A stretch of 57,215 bases of DNA from Clostridia bacterium (lineage in GTDB: Bacteria; Bacillota; Clostridia; TANB77; CAG-508). Position 1 is the first letter of the stretch. The number at the start of each line of letters is the position of its first letter. Both the position numbers and the translations under genes were made by a program. The notes under the pieces are model-generated. The model searched no databases, had not been told where the DNA came from, and was given only the letters and a program-made list of their open reading frames with translations. Location: the NCBI GenBank assembly GCA_022797215.1, contig JAAWKD010000009.1, forward strand, positions 1 through 57,215. The letters run 5' to 3'. Positions 1 through 9,670 of this stretch are shown here, piece by piece.

Positions 1-123
1 TCCTAAGCCTCTAAGAAGTACTTTAATATATTATATCATTTTTTACAAAAACTAAATTCAGGTTACTACTTACATGGAATTTACTTTTTTAATTAAGGTA
101 AAATAAAATTTTTTTCATGATTT

Positions 124-152
124 TTGCATTTTTTCCTTAAATGTGGTATACT
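124..152 (+). promoter_or_regulatory. Sigma-A promoter of the Cys-rich small gene
   Basis: TTGCAT at 124-129 and TATACT at 147-152 are separated by 17 bp. A strong AAGGAGG ribosome site follows at 174-180. The promoter serves only the short gene that follows, which ends in its own terminator. Confidence 0.75.
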
Positions 153-188
153 ATTATTTATACCTAAAATTTTAAGGAGGTTTTTGAT

Positions 189-443
189 GTGGGAACACAA
201 AGAAGAAAACGGAAACCTGTCGTTTGCCCCTATCAGGAGGCTTGCCAGGTTTCTGGGCAAACCAAGTGCCAGCATATGAAATCCAGTTTAAAGGGTATTC
301 CCTACTGTTTCGTTTCTGGCGGCACTTGTCATTGCTCTCTTGACGGCTTTTGCTTTGCTGAGCACCCGTTCAACTGCAAGCATGCTGGTCCCAAAGGGTG
401 GCATCTTCCCTGTTTTCACAAGAAATGCCATTCCCGCAAGTAA
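189..443 (+). CDS. Small Cys/His-rich protein, probable metal binder
   Basis: This 84-residue protein has about eleven cysteines and several histidines spread along its length, a basic start (RRKRK) and a basic end. That pattern suggests a zinc- or iron-binding small protein, but I do not recognise the family. The GTG start lies 8 bp after AAGGAGG. An overlapping ATG at 187 in another frame would give only a 30-residue peptide, so the GTG frame is preferred. The gene is clearly richer in G+C than its neighbours and is a closed unit with its own promoter and terminator. Codon 8 is CGG, a codon I did not find as a sense codon in the AT-rich genes of this window. Confidence 0.7.
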   Translation: MGTQRRKRKPVVCPYQEACQVSGQTKCQHMKSSLKGIPYCFVSGGTCHCSLDGFCFAEHPFNCKHAGPKGWHLPCFHKKCHSRK

Positions 444-450
444 CACATCA

Positions 451-488
451 AAAGGGTCACCGTTCTCGGTGACCCCTTTTTTATTTTA
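451..488 (+). terminator. Rho-independent terminator
   Basis: The stem AAAGGGTCACC/GGTGACCCCTTT is followed by a T tract, 8 bp after the stop of the Cys-rich gene. Confidence 0.9.
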
Positions 489-546
489 ATTTATCCATTG
501 AAACTTTGTTGATTACAAATAACTTATAGTGTTAAAAGTAAATGAA

Positions 547-1953
547 TTAACTTCTCCAAAATGCTTCATAAGCACGATATGCTTCATATAAATCTAATTT
601 GCTAGTTACTTCATAAGGTGAGTGCATAGAAAGTACTGGTACACCACAATCAATTACATCAATTCCTTTATTTGCTAATATATAAGCGATTGTTCCACCG
701 CCACCAACATCTACTTTTCCTAATTCTGCTATTTGATAAGCAATATGATTTTGTTCTAATATTTTTCTTACTTCTGCTACAAATTCTGCATTAGCATCAG
801 AAGCTCCTGACTTTCCTCTTGCTCCTGTATATTTATTTAAACCAATTCCTCTTCCTAAATAAGAGCTATTATTTCTTTCTGATACACTACTATAAATTGG
901 ATCTAATGCTGCATCTACATCTGCTGATAACATTTTAGAATTGCAAAATACTTTTTCTAATAAGTTTGGTCTATTCACACCTATTTTATTTAATAATTCA
1001 GAAACAAAAGTATCAAACACATGTGATTCCATTCCAGTATTTCCCATACTTCCAATTTCCTCTTTATCAGAAATAATGCAAACTGCAGTCCTCTTTGGAT
1101 TCTCTATATTCATTAACGCTGTTAGTGAGCTATACACACATATTTTATCATCTTGTCCATATCCTGCTATCATGCTGTTATCAAATCCCATACTTCTGCA
1201 AGGCATTGCTGGAACTAGTTCTAATTCTGAGCTTAGTAAGTCTACTTCTGTAACTCCATACTTTTCGTTTAAAATGTGAAGAATATTTAATTTTACTTTT
1301 TCAGAAACATCTGCCTCAAAAGGAATACTTCCAATAAGCAAATTTAAGTCTTCCCCATCGATTACTTCTGTTGCTTTTTTCTTCATTTGGTCTTGTGCTA
1401 AATGTGGTAATAAATCTGTAATTGTAAAAATAGGATCTTCTAAATCTTCACCAATACAAATATTAATTTTCTCTCCATTTGTCTTGACAATTACTCCATG
1501 AATAGCAAGAGGTATGGTAGTCCATTGATATTTCTTAATTCCACCATAATAATGTGTTTTAAAATATGCAAATTCTGTATCTTCATATAATGGATTTGGC
1601 TTTAAGTCTAATCTTGGTGAATCCGCATGCGCACCAATAATATTCAAACCATTTTCTATTGGCTCCTCTCCTATAATAGCTAAGTACATGCTTTTCTCAC
1701 GATTAATGTAATATACTTTGTCTCCTGCCTTTAATTCTTGGCAATTTGCTATATTTTGAAACCCATTTTGTTCTGCTATTTTTTTAGAACTTGCTACAAT
1801 TTCTCTTTCTGTTTTAGAACAATTCATATAATTCATATAGCCTTTTGCATATTCTAATATATTACTCTTTTCTTCCTCTGATTTAGATTTCCAACCATTT
1901 TCTTTTTGATTAAATAATCTTTTCTTTAACTCTTCTGCTTCTTTTTTATCCAT
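547..1953 (-). CDS. M18 family aminopeptidase
   Basis: A 468-residue cytosolic zinc aminopeptidase of the M18 (aspartyl aminopeptidase/aminopeptidase I) family, full length for the family. Visible hallmarks in order are HADSPRLDLK, DNSMIAGYGQDD, DKEEIGSMG, the SADVDAALDP segment, GRGIGLNKYTGARGKSGASD and the C-terminal HSPYE with a YEAFW end. These carry the metal-binding His, Asp and Glu residues. It removes N-terminal residues, typically acidic or hydrophobic, in peptide turnover. The ATG start follows GGAGGGA. It is monocistronic here and looks chromosomal, with codon use matching the AT-rich background. Confidence 0.95.
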   Translation of the reverse strand: MDKKEAEELKKRLFNQKENGWKSKSEEEKSNILEYAKGYMNYMNCSKTEREIVASSKKIAEQNGFQNIANCQELKAGDKVYYINREKSMYLAIIGEEPIENGLNIIGAHADSPRLDLKPNPLYEDTEFAYFKTHYYGGIKKYQWTTIPLAIHGVIVKTNGEKINICIGEDLEDPIFTITDLLPHLAQDQMKKKATEVIDGEDLNLLIGSIPFEADVSEKVKLNILHILNEKYGVTEVDLLSSELELVPAMPCRSMGFDNSMIAGYGQDDKICVYSSLTALMNIENPKRTAVCIISDKEEIGSMGNTGMESHVFDTFVSELLNKIGVNRPNLLEKVFCNSKMLSADVDAALDPIYSSVSERNNSSYLGRGIGLNKYTGARGKSGASDANAEFVAEVRKILEQNHIAYQIAELGKVDVGGGGTIAYILANKGIDVIDCGVPVLSMHSPYEVTSKLDLYEAYRAYEAFWRS

Positions 1954-2119
1954 TCCTAATTCTCCCTCCTAATTTTTAAGTTTATTTTATCACATTATAT
2001 TAATTTTAGAATACCCATTTTACATTTTTTTATGTGTTTTTTTGTAATAATCTCCATTTTTCTATCGTATAATTTAATACTTACATATTTATTTTTCTAA
2101 AAGCGAAAGGGTGATATAT

Positions 2120-2803
2120 ATGGAAACTGAAGATATCAAAAAAGAAACCACTGAAACATTTAATCAAGTAAAAAATACTATAAAAAATGCTAATCTTAAA
2201 AATGATACAAAAGAAGCAAAAGGATTTTTCATTTCCTTTTTCCAAAACCCTCTTGAAGAAATAAAAAAAGCAACCAATAGTACAGATAACAAATTTATAA
2301 AAATTTCCATTATTATTTTTGTTATTTGGCTTGCTACTATTTTAATTTCCAATGCTTTAAGTACTGCCATAACTTACTTATTTGGTACTTTCGGCAGCTT
2401 TCCCTATTTCTTTAATCATTTATTCCATAATATTTTTAACTTATTTAAGGACTTAGTAGCTCCTATTATTATAGTTCTTGTTCTTTCTGGATTAGTTTAT
2501 GGCTTTAAACAAGTTAAAAATCGATCTTTTTTAACTATTGCAAGTAGTATTTTAATTGCTAAAATTCCAGTTGTAACTGCTACTATTCTTAACTTATTTA
2601 CAATATTTAGCACTCATTTTTCTAAAATTACAATTGCATTTTCAGGTTTTTGTAACATCTTATCTACTATTCTTCTATTTTTTGTAATTAAGGATTTATC
2701 AGAAGAGGATAAAAATGACTCCTATTTTTGGAAGTTTGCTTTGATTATGGGCATTTTCTATATTGTGAAATTTGTATTTTCTTATTTAGGAATTTATTTA
2801 TAA
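2120..2803 (+). CDS. Five-helix membrane protein of unknown function
   Basis: About 227 residues. A charged N-terminal segment of about 60 residues rich in Lys/Glu is followed by five predicted membrane helices, ending in a hydrophobic C-terminus. The arrangement resembles Yip1/DUF-type integral membrane proteins of clostridia, but no diagnostic motif is visible and I assign no function. I choose ATG at 2120, preceded by AAAGGG, over the in-frame GTG at 2111. A hairpin terminator follows at 2851. Confidence 0.7.
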   Translation: METEDIKKETTETFNQVKNTIKNANLKNDTKEAKGFFISFFQNPLEEIKKATNSTDNKFIKISIIIFVIWLATILISNALSTAITYLFGTFGSFPYFFNHLFHNIFNLFKDLVAPIIIVLVLSGLVYGFKQVKNRSFLTIASSILIAKIPVVTATILNLFTIFSTHFSKITIAFSGFCNILSTILLFFVIKDLSEEDKNDSYFWKFALIMGIFYIVKFVFSYLGIYL

Positions 2804-2850
2804 AAGTATTTCCTACTAAATTATAACTATATACTCAATTTCACTAATGG

Positions 2851-2882
2851 AAAAGTTAACTATATTGTGATAGTTAACTTTT
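2851..2882 (+). terminator. Terminator of the membrane protein gene
   Basis: AAAAGTTAACTA and TAGTTAACTTTT form a near-perfect symmetric stem around an 8-nt loop. It could work in both directions. Confidence 0.75.
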
Positions 2883-2886
2883 ATGG

Positions 2887-2915
2887 TTGTCAAATCTTTC
2901 CTAATATGATATAAT
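2887..2915 (+). promoter_or_regulatory. Sigma-A promoter
   Basis: TTGTCA and TATAAT are separated by exactly 17 bp. The promoter drives the GC-richer gene starting at 2990. Confidence 0.75.
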
Positions 2916-2989
2916 AGAAAAGATTACCTTTATGGTATTCATAAGCACATTTCAGTCATTTTATTAAAACACTGGAGGAAAGAAAAACT

Positions 2990-3997
2990 ATGTCAAATTT
3001 TTCGCAGACCCATACCCGGCTAGACAACTCTGTCCCATTTGGAAGACTCCTGAGCATTGTCCTAATATATTGGGGCATCATCCTCATAACTCATGTGGCA
3101 ATTTTATTGGTTCCAATCCAAAAAGCATCTGAGTCTCAGCCCTCTTCTCCTGCAAGTACAAGCCTTAGTTCTGACCCAGTCTCTATCTACGACATTTTAA
3201 GGATGCCTCTGTCAAATATGGAAACTCCTTGGTCGAGGACTTCCATAGATTTATCAGAGCAAACTAATACTCTTGCACCATTTGAGAAGACTGTACCAGC
3301 GGAGGATGTTGAATCCGCCAAGAATGTTTCTTCGAGTCTTCCCTCATCTCTTCCTTCTTGCTTATACCTCCATGTCAAGGACAATACAGATTCTCGGTTT
3401 TACTGGGTTCCTGAGTTCCTTGAAGAAAGAATATCTGAAAATGATATCTTTGTGGATTTAAGCACTGCCTTTGACCCAGACTTTGCTTATGAGCTTTCTG
3501 ATTACTTCAAACAGCTAGTTTGCCTAGCTGTTGAATACGAAGCTAGTGATGAGCCTTTTCTTGGTAAAGTACTAGTAGCAGAAGGAATTATCTCACGTAT
3601 TCGCATTGGTGTTTATGGACCTGATATCAAAGCTATTTTAGTAGGTGGATATGAGGTCGAGATGGATGGGGATGGCAATTTACACTTTTATCAAGGCTCA
3701 AGGGAAATTTTAGAAGCCTCTGAGTCAGTGAAAGAGGCGGTTGATTTGGCTCTCAGTGGTAGCCGTTTTTCCTATCTTCTGCTGCAAGCTACAACAGAGT
3801 TTAGGAATGAACAATATGGCTTACAATTAGATGAAACATATTATCAGTGGGGCTCTATCTATCATTTTAGCCCTGAGGATATTAGCGGTTCTCGTATTGC
3901 AGAGCGTAGCCTGAATCGAGTACCTGTTAGTTTTCACTATGGTAGGCATATTCTTTATGGTTACTGGCTGAACGAGTCTGAACAACTTGATTTATAG
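2990..3997 (+). CDS. Single-pass membrane protein, unknown
   Basis: A 335-residue protein with a membrane helix at about residues 20-42, then a Ser/Pro-rich linker to about residue 105, then a globular acidic domain outside the membrane. I do not recognise the family. The start follows TGGAGGAAAG. Codon use is richer in G+C than that of flanking genes, and it uses CGG for Arg at codon 10 and again further in. It has a private promoter and terminator, so it behaves as an autonomous insert between two AT-rich genes. Confidence 0.65.
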   Translation: MSNFSQTHTRLDNSVPFGRLLSIVLIYWGIILITHVAILLVPIQKASESQPSSPASTSLSSDPVSIYDILRMPLSNMETPWSRTSIDLSEQTNTLAPFEKTVPAEDVESAKNVSSSLPSSLPSCLYLHVKDNTDSRFYWVPEFLEERISENDIFVDLSTAFDPDFAYELSDYFKQLVCLAVEYEASDEPFLGKVLVAEGIISRIRIGVYGPDIKAILVGGYEVEMDGDGNLHFYQGSREILEASESVKEAVDLALSGSRFSYLLLQATTEFRNEQYGLQLDETYYQWGSIYHFSPEDISGSRIAERSLNRVPVSFHYGRHILYGYWLNESEQLDL

Positions 3998-4031
3998 TTT
4001 TTTGTCTTAGTTTTTCTTTTAAAAGCTAAGC

Positions 4032-4069
4032 AGCAAAAATCCAACCCACTCAAGGGTTGGATTTTTGCT
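4032..4069. terminator. Bidirectional terminator
   Basis: A 16-bp perfect stem (AGCAAAAATCCAACCC and its complement) lies between convergent genes, with A and T tracts on both sides. The right arm touches the stop codon of the carboxypeptidase. Confidence 0.9.
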
Positions 4070-5019
4070 TATGAAATAGCCATTCCACAGATTAAAATTC
4101 CCTCATTTTCTTGATAAATTTGTTCAAATTGAGAAATAGGAAGTGGATTCTCGCCTTCTCCAGCTTCTACTGTGTATCCTGGTCTATAGTAGTCTTGAAT
4201 AAACCAATCTTTATACCCTGCAAAACTAGAATTATATGGTACTTCTTCTAAGCGATATCCGCTTAACTTAGCAAATTTTTGACCTATTTCATAGCCTCTA
4301 GGTGGATTGATATTTTGAAAATCCCAATAGATTTCTTTTCCTTGTGTATGATAAGAAATTGTTAATGCAAAATTATGAGTAAGGGTAAAGTCATAAAGCA
4401 TAAGTGCCTCTGGCTGGGTTAGAGGCCCTGCTCCTACAAAGTCCCTTGGCGCTGGCGAATCAAATCCTTGTTCAAATTTGATCTTTTTAGCATTTTGCCA
4501 ACCTGCTGGAAATTGTAAGTTTAAATCCACGCCATTAAAATTTGCTTTCCATCCATCTGGAAATGGTATTGTTGGAAATTGATAAGCAATATCTACATAA
4601 TTTTGATAGATACTACTCTTATCATCTACATTGCCTGTCACTAAATCAACACCATCAGGATTTACCATTGGAATAATATATAATGAAACCCTTTCAAATA
4701 ATTCTCGCACAGAATACTCTTGCAAATTTTGATTAAAAATATATGCCTTACAAAAGTTCTCAATAAATTTCATAAGAAGTACAGATGTAATCCATTCATT
4801 AGCATGAATACTACCGTGGTACAATAGTTCTTTTTCCCCATTTCCTATCTTAATATATGGAATATCTTTTCCTAACACACTATATCCTGCTACTTTAGTT
4901 TCTAAAAATGGGTATGCTCTTTTTAATTCTCTAATATTTTGTTTCATCAAGTTATAATAATATTTCTGATTAGTAGGAACAATTTCAATTAAATCACTTT
5001 CTTGTCTATTTTCTTGCAT
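4069..5019 (-). CDS. M14 family zinc carboxypeptidase
   Basis: A 316-residue peptidase of the M14 family, close to the gamma-D-glutamyl-diamino-acid peptidase group that cuts peptidoglycan stem peptides. The zinc site is visible as HANE (HxxE) in HGSIHANEW plus the later His in SYHTQG, and the catalytic Glu is in TVEAGEG. No signal peptide is visible, so it may act in the cytoplasm on recycled muropeptides. The ribosome site CAGGTGA lies inside the terminator hairpin of the upstream vWA gene, so initiation may depend on how that hairpin folds. Confidence 0.88.
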   Translation of the reverse strand: MQENRQESDLIEIVPTNQKYYYNLMKQNIRELKRAYPFLETKVAGYSVLGKDIPYIKIGNGEKELLYHGSIHANEWITSVLLMKFIENFCKAYIFNQNLQEYSVRELFERVSLYIIPMVNPDGVDLVTGNVDDKSSIYQNYVDIAYQFPTIPFPDGWKANFNGVDLNLQFPAGWQNAKKIKFEQGFDSPAPRDFVGAGPLTQPEALMLYDFTLTHNFALTISYHTQGKEIYWDFQNINPPRGYEIGQKFAKLSGYRLEEVPYNSSFAGYKDWFIQDYYRPGYTVEAGEGENPLPISQFEQIYQENEGILICGMAIS

Positions 5020-5066
5020 AAAAAATCACCTGCTATATTATATGCAACAGGCGATTTTTTGAGATT
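5020..5066 (-). terminator. Terminator-like hairpin overlapping the M14 ribosome site
   Basis: On the minus strand AAAATCGCCTG pairs with CAGGTGATTTTTT around an AT-rich loop. It ends the vWA operon, and its 3' arm contains the CAGGTGA ribosome site of the carboxypeptidase gene. Confidence 0.6.
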
Positions 5067-6509
5067 TTATTTTTTTGTATTTTTCTTAGATGCCCTTGTC
5101 ATAAGACAAAATCCTACTATAACAGTAGTTACTGCTCCTGTTATGGTAGCTATCTGCCAAATTGGAATTTTCTTTTCTTCTTCGCCAAAAGGTGGTAAAA
5201 CAACTACATCAATAGCTTTATCTGAAAGGGTATAACTAGCTGTTGAGCCAGAGCCAACATCAAATGAAGTAGCACATTTAGCTGAGTTGGAAAATCTAGA
5301 GTCTCCATACTGTTGAGGAGTTAACAAAACGCTTAATAATAATTTTGTATTCGTTCCTCCTCTTTCTGTAACTAATCCTTCTCCTGTCATCTGCCATCCA
5401 TAATCTGCATTTGTCTTATTAGGCTCTGTTAATAATTTTGCATTTGCATTAAAAGCTAATCTATCATCTTTATAATCTATAAATTTACTAGTATAAATTG
5501 TCCCATCTCCATATACTGCATATCTTGATACTGACATAACATATTCGATTTTCAAGGTAGCACCATGTACTAATTCTTCATCTGCAGTTAATATGATAGC
5601 ATCTGGAGTAAATAGAGTATCTGTTACTCCTCCACTAGGAACTAACGTTGACTCTCGTATAACAAACTGATTAATATATTCATAAACACTATTTTCTAAT
5701 TGTATCCCTACATTATATAATGATAAATCTTCTGATGCTGTCATTTCTAATACGCCATCAAGCACTCTTCTTAAGTTGGCATCTCTAGATCTATTAATAT
5801 CAATTAATAACCCATACATGGCCACCATATTATTATTGCTAAGGTCTTTTAAAACTACATTTGAAGCATCTACCATATTTTGTTCTATACCATTTACCCT
5901 AACATTAATATTAGCATTTTCAATCCCATCTGTAATTAGTATCATATATTGTAATAGTCTATCATTTTGACTAATATAATAAGTTGAAAAATTATTTTGC
6001 ACTGTTATTAGTGCTTCTTGCAAAGTCCTTCTACTATTTTGTTGCAAATTATTGACATCATTTATAATTTCTGATTTTGAGTTTTTTAATATAGTCTCGT
6101 TTGTATTAATAGAATTTGTTCTACTATCCACTTCATCTTGCGTTAAATCTTCAAATGGTACTATTCCCATTCTTATTTTATCAACATTCGTGCCATATAA
6201 ATCGTAAACTTTATTAATAAACGAATTAATAGCCGCTTTATTTTGTGCTACTCCATTTTGAGTCTCTATTACAAAAATTAAATTCAAATTTTTGTAACTC
6301 TCTGGTAATAAATTTACCTGATTATCCACTTTCTTTTCTACTTTTAAATCATATAGAATTTTACCATCTGCCAAAGTCAGCTGTATAGCACTTACTTCCT
6401 TTGTGAATTGAACTGTATTACAAATTCCATAAGATTTATTTGTTCTGAAACTCATGATAAAGCTTACTAACATTATAATAATACCTATGCACTTAATAAA
6501 TTTTTTCAT
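5067..6509 (-). CDS. Surface-anchored von Willebrand A-like protein
   Basis: About 480 residues. It has an N-terminal signal peptide (about 1-30) and a vWA-like fold from about 55 to 260, with the strand LNLIFVIE and the later MILITDG typical of the fold. The MIDAS motif DxSxS is degenerate (ETQNG). A beta-rich region follows, then LPPFGEE, a membrane helix and a short basic tail. LPPFG plus helix plus basic tail resembles a variant sortase signal; otherwise it is a plain membrane anchor. I choose ATG at 6509 after GAGGTG rather than GTG at 6518. The upstream lectin-like gene ends 12 bp before it, so the two form an operon and probably make cell-surface products. Confidence 0.75.
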   Translation of the reverse strand: MKKFIKCIGIIIMLVSFIMSFRTNKSYGICNTVQFTKEVSAIQLTLADGKILYDLKVEKKVDNQVNLLPESYKNLNLIFVIETQNGVAQNKAAINSFINKVYDLYGTNVDKIRMGIVPFEDLTQDEVDSRTNSINTNETILKNSKSEIINDVNNLQQNSRRTLQEALITVQNNFSTYYISQNDRLLQYMILITDGIENANINVRVNGIEQNMVDASNVVLKDLSNNNMVAMYGLLIDINRSRDANLRRVLDGVLEMTASEDLSLYNVGIQLENSVYEYINQFVIRESTLVPSGGVTDTLFTPDAIILTADEELVHGATLKIEYVMSVSRYAVYGDGTIYTSKFIDYKDDRLAFNANAKLLTEPNKTNADYGWQMTGEGLVTERGGTNTKLLLSVLLTPQQYGDSRFSNSAKCATSFDVGSGSTASYTLSDKAIDVVVLPPFGEEEKKIPIWQIATITGAVTTVIVGFCLMTRASKKNTKK

Positions 6510-6521
6510 GCTTTTCACCTC

Positions 6522-8015
6522 TTATTCTTTAATTAATGCACAATGAAATCCATAACTGCCAAAGGAATGTCCGCTATGATTTGTAAAATCAAATATTCCA
6601 GAATAATTAACTCTATCATAAGCCCCACTCCTTAAGAAAAAGGCATCCTCTTCTTTTAGATATAAAGAGGTCTCTCCAAACCATGATGTATATCCATGCC
6701 CCATCTTAGAAGTCTCTATGATGGCGTCGCCTATTATATTTTGATGTACTTCATAGTTTTTATTAATAATATCTTCTTCACCGTTATGAACTGCTTTATA
6801 TACTGTATAATATTTTGTACTATTTCTATTTTGTGTCATTGTTTTAGCATATTGCGTTGCTTTTTCTTCATTAATTGTCTCTAAATATCCTGCTATATAT
6901 TCACTACAAGCTCCATTCATATCATATATTCCATATAAATTTCCTGTTGTACTGGCCAATTTCCCTTCTTCTGTATACCATGCATAGGATTTTTCATGGT
7001 AGGAATCTTGTAGATTTGAATTTATTTTATCTATTGAATTGGCACTTGCTACCACTGTATTTCCACCATAACCTGTAACAGCTCCTGCTGCATAAATTGC
7101 TTTTGAAATGTCCATATTATTAATTGTTATTTTGGTTCCATTTCTTCCATATTGGCTATGTGCCAAATAAGCAACTGCTCCCCATTCACTATTTTTTAAT
7201 AAGTGGCTATCTACCTTTTCATCAAATCCATATGGATTTCCCTTTTCTTTTAATGCTTGTGATAAATCATACATTTCTCCAACATCTATATTATTATAGG
7301 AATAAGTCTTCCCCATAAATACAGGATATGTTATATGAGTTTCTTTTTCTTTGACATCTCCTAACAAATTTTTAAAGTTTCTCTCATATACTAAGTTTGT
7401 ATTAGTTATTGGTACATCTTCTGAGGCAGTATACTTTTGTCCTGCATACCCTGCTTCGAATTTCGAAATCCAAATTCCTGTAATTTCTTTATCCCATTCT
7501 CCATTTTGGTAATTTGTTTTCTTACCATTTTGAAATGCAGGATGTACAATATATCCTAGTTTTGTAACATCTTGTCCTTCTTTATTACAATTAGAAGTCC
7601 CTTCTAAGAATACAACATCAATCTTTCCAATTAGCCCTTGCTTTTCATCCCATTCAACTTTATATGCATATCTTGGAATCCAAACCCATAAACTTCCATC
7701 TTCTGTCATTGCATTTGCCCAGTTGCTTGTTCCTCCGTTTTCAGTAGTTCCTTCTTGTACAAGGTATTCATACCATATTCCTTCCTCTACATTCTCTCCT
7801 GAAAGAATTGTTGGCTCTTCCTTCCCTTGCTCGAAAATTACAGGGCTCATACCTGCTAGCAAATCTGGTCTATTAACCGTTTCTTTATCACTCCATTTTA
7901 TGATATTAGTTTGGCCATCCTTTTTAACTTTTGTATCTAATACAAATACTATCGTTGTACATATACTTAATATAACCAAAATTATCAATAAAATAATATT
8001 ACTTCTTTTCTTCAT
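6522..8015 (-). CDS. Membrane-anchored FGE/C-type-lectin-fold protein
   Basis: A 497-residue protein with one N-terminal membrane helix (residues 5-27) and a large outside domain. The motifs WVWIPRYAYKV, ITGIWISKFEAGY, EWGAVAYLAHSQYG, NLYGIYDMNGACSEY and the C-terminal SFGSYGFHCAL match the formylglycine-generating-enzyme/C-type-lectin fold. Such proteins occur in gut clostridia as surface proteins. The paired cysteines of true FGE enzymes are not visible, so a binding role is more likely than sulfatase activation. The C-terminus resembles the position of variable regions in retroelement-diversified lectins, but no reverse transcriptase is present here. It is first in a two-gene operon with the vWA protein. 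Confidence 0.75.
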   Translation of the reverse strand: MKKRSNIILLIILVILSICTTIVFVLDTKVKKDGQTNIIKWSDKETVNRPDLLAGMSPVIFEQGKEEPTILSGENVEEGIWYEYLVQEGTTENGGTSNWANAMTEDGSLWVWIPRYAYKVEWDEKQGLIGKIDVVFLEGTSNCNKEGQDVTKLGYIVHPAFQNGKKTNYQNGEWDKEITGIWISKFEAGYAGQKYTASEDVPITNTNLVYERNFKNLLGDVKEKETHITYPVFMGKTYSYNNIDVGEMYDLSQALKEKGNPYGFDEKVDSHLLKNSEWGAVAYLAHSQYGRNGTKITINNMDISKAIYAAGAVTGYGGNTVVASANSIDKINSNLQDSYHEKSYAWYTEEGKLASTTGNLYGIYDMNGACSEYIAGYLETINEEKATQYAKTMTQNRNSTKYYTVYKAVHNGEEDIINKNYEVHQNIIGDAIIETSKMGHGYTSWFGETSLYLKEEDAFFLRSGAYDRVNYSGIFDFTNHSGHSFGSYGFHCALIKE

Positions 8016-8149
8016 ATCTTCTCCCTATTTATATTTCTAAAAGACATTATTTGACATTTTTTGTTTTATTTCAAATTATATTAGTCTTTTCCTCTTTTGT
8101 CAATGAAACTCTTCTTCCTTACTCTGTATTGTTATTCATTTTCCTCCTC

Positions 8150-8212
8150 TTTATAAAAAGCGATTATCAACAATTTCTTTAAATCAAATCTAAAAATTGT
8201 AACAATCGCTAT
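8150..8212 (-). terminator. Terminator after the glucoamylase remnant
   Basis: AGCGATTGTTACAATTT pairs with AAATTGTTGATAATCGCT, with a T tract on the minus strand. It lies directly downstream of the broken gene. Confidence 0.7.
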
Positions 8213-8220
8213 TTTCCTAA

Positions 8221-9457
8221 TTATACGAAATGTTTTATATTCTTTTCTATAAATCCTAAGTGTTTTAATCTATTTTTTACGTATTGATTATTCATAAAAT
8301 ATTTCCATATAGTTCCATTTAGATAATTCTCAAGCATGACTATCTCTATTCCTTTATCAATTCCTATATACTCCTTAGCAAACCATGGTGTATCTTTTTC
8401 TAAGTTATCTCCATCTTTCAATTCATATTTTCCCCATAACTCTGGAAAATTATTATAGTAATATTCTATGGCTTTTAAACTTTCTTTTGGAGTAAATACT
8501 ATAGAGCCTATCGCGCCACATGGAGTTATTGTTCCATCATTTTCTACCTTTAAGTCTGTTTCACAAGGTTTATCTCCAAATCCACAGTAACCTTTTGGAC
8601 CTAAGCAAGGAGTTAACCCCCAAGAATTTTCGCCATACGTTTTGAATTTATTTGCATTATCTATGCAATATTGTCTATTCTCTTTCGTTGCTTTAACTGA
8701 ATTTTCAAACCATTCCGTGCCTTCACTATCTTTCAAATTCCTAAAATTAAACCATGCATGTGAAAATTGACATGTAAATAAAGCACCACAATATGTATAT
8801 ATAATATCTTTTGTATTTTTGTAGTCCGCTCTTCTCAAAAACATCATACATACTTTTATCTATTGGAAATGTTGGAGAACCTACCCCTAAAATATATAGC
8901 ATTAGTTGTTCTGCATACATATCCCAATGTCCCCAAAATCCTTCTTCTGGTCTATCCCCCATATAAAAGTAATTTGTATTTTTGTTTCTATACCACTCCC
9001 AATTTACCTTTTTATATAATATTTCTGCTTTTTTCTTAATCTCATTTCCAAAATATTCTCCAACTGTAATGGCACCACACAAAAATATTGCAGTATCAAT
9101 AATAGAAATTTCACAATTCTACTCTCTTTTTCCATTTTCCATGTTGACAAAATGATAATAAAATCCGTTTTTACCTTCTACATTATTAAGAAATGTTTCT
9201 AATGTTCTATTCACTCTATCGTAAGCTTTTTGATAACTAATCCAACTATGTTCAACACCTATAATTAGTGCCGCTAGCCCATACCCAACAGAAGCTATAC
9301 TTGCCACCTCATTTGCTAATATTGTTTTGTCTCTTATCAGCCCATATCCTTTACTATTTTTACAATTATTTGACTCTTTTATAAAAAATTGGTAGTTCTT
9401 TTTCATTTCTTTTAATATAAGCTTTTTACCATTACATTTCCATATTCTCATATACAC
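8221..9457 (-). pseudogene. Glucoamylase-family protein (COG5368 type), broken
   Basis: Three pieces read in order as one glucoamylase-like protein of about 430 residues. The first piece has EVASIASVGYGLAAL; the second has ISIIDTAIFLCGAI and GFWGHWDMYAEQLMLYIL; the third has GALFTCQFSHAWFNFRN, NRQYC, WGLTPCLGPKGY and DGTITPCGAIGS. These are hallmarks of the family, which has an alpha/alpha-barrel fold and acts on glucans. Pieces one and two share a frame interrupted by a single TAG at 9119-9121. Pieces two and three differ by one base within a T run near 8837, where adding one T rejoins DVF to LRRADYK. The gene is therefore decayed. These two lesions do not involve CGG, unlike four other frame breaks in the window. 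Confidence 0.85.
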
Positions 9458-9630
9458 ACCTTCTATGTAAATTATTATATAAAAGTATTCTTTCTATCTC
9501 AATGGTTATTCTTGGAAACACTTCAAATTACGAGTCCTCTATACACAGATAAAAATAAACAAAAGCACTTGTTATCTTCTCTGTCAACTCCACAGATTAT
9601 TAAGATACTTTGTGGTACACTCCTAAAATA

Positions 9631-9662
9631 GAAAAAACACTATCTCAAATATTTGAGATAGT
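9631..9662 (-). terminator. Original tRNA-Pro terminator, displaced
   Basis: The perfect palindrome ACTATCTCAAAT/ATTTGAGATAGT is followed on the minus strand by GTTTTTTC. It lies just beyond the leftmost copy of the tRNA-Pro 3' end, where the terminator of the uninterrupted tRNA gene would be. Two integrations have moved it 18.7 kb from the tRNA. Confidence 0.7.
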
Positions 9663-9670
9663 ATTTTATT

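Noticed and set aside
187..279. Alternative ATG frame of 30 codons overlapping the Cys-rich gene
   Set aside because: Shorter, without recognisable features; the GTG frame has consistent codon use and cysteine pattern.
6522..6700. C-terminal region of the lectin-like protein as a variable region of a diversity-generating retroelement
   Set aside because: The fold and position fit, but no reverse transcriptase and no template repeat were seen in the window.
8747..9082. Separate intact gene for the middle glucoamylase piece
   Set aside because: Its frame continues through the TAG to the upstream piece and its end overlaps the next piece out of frame; family motifs show one broken gene.
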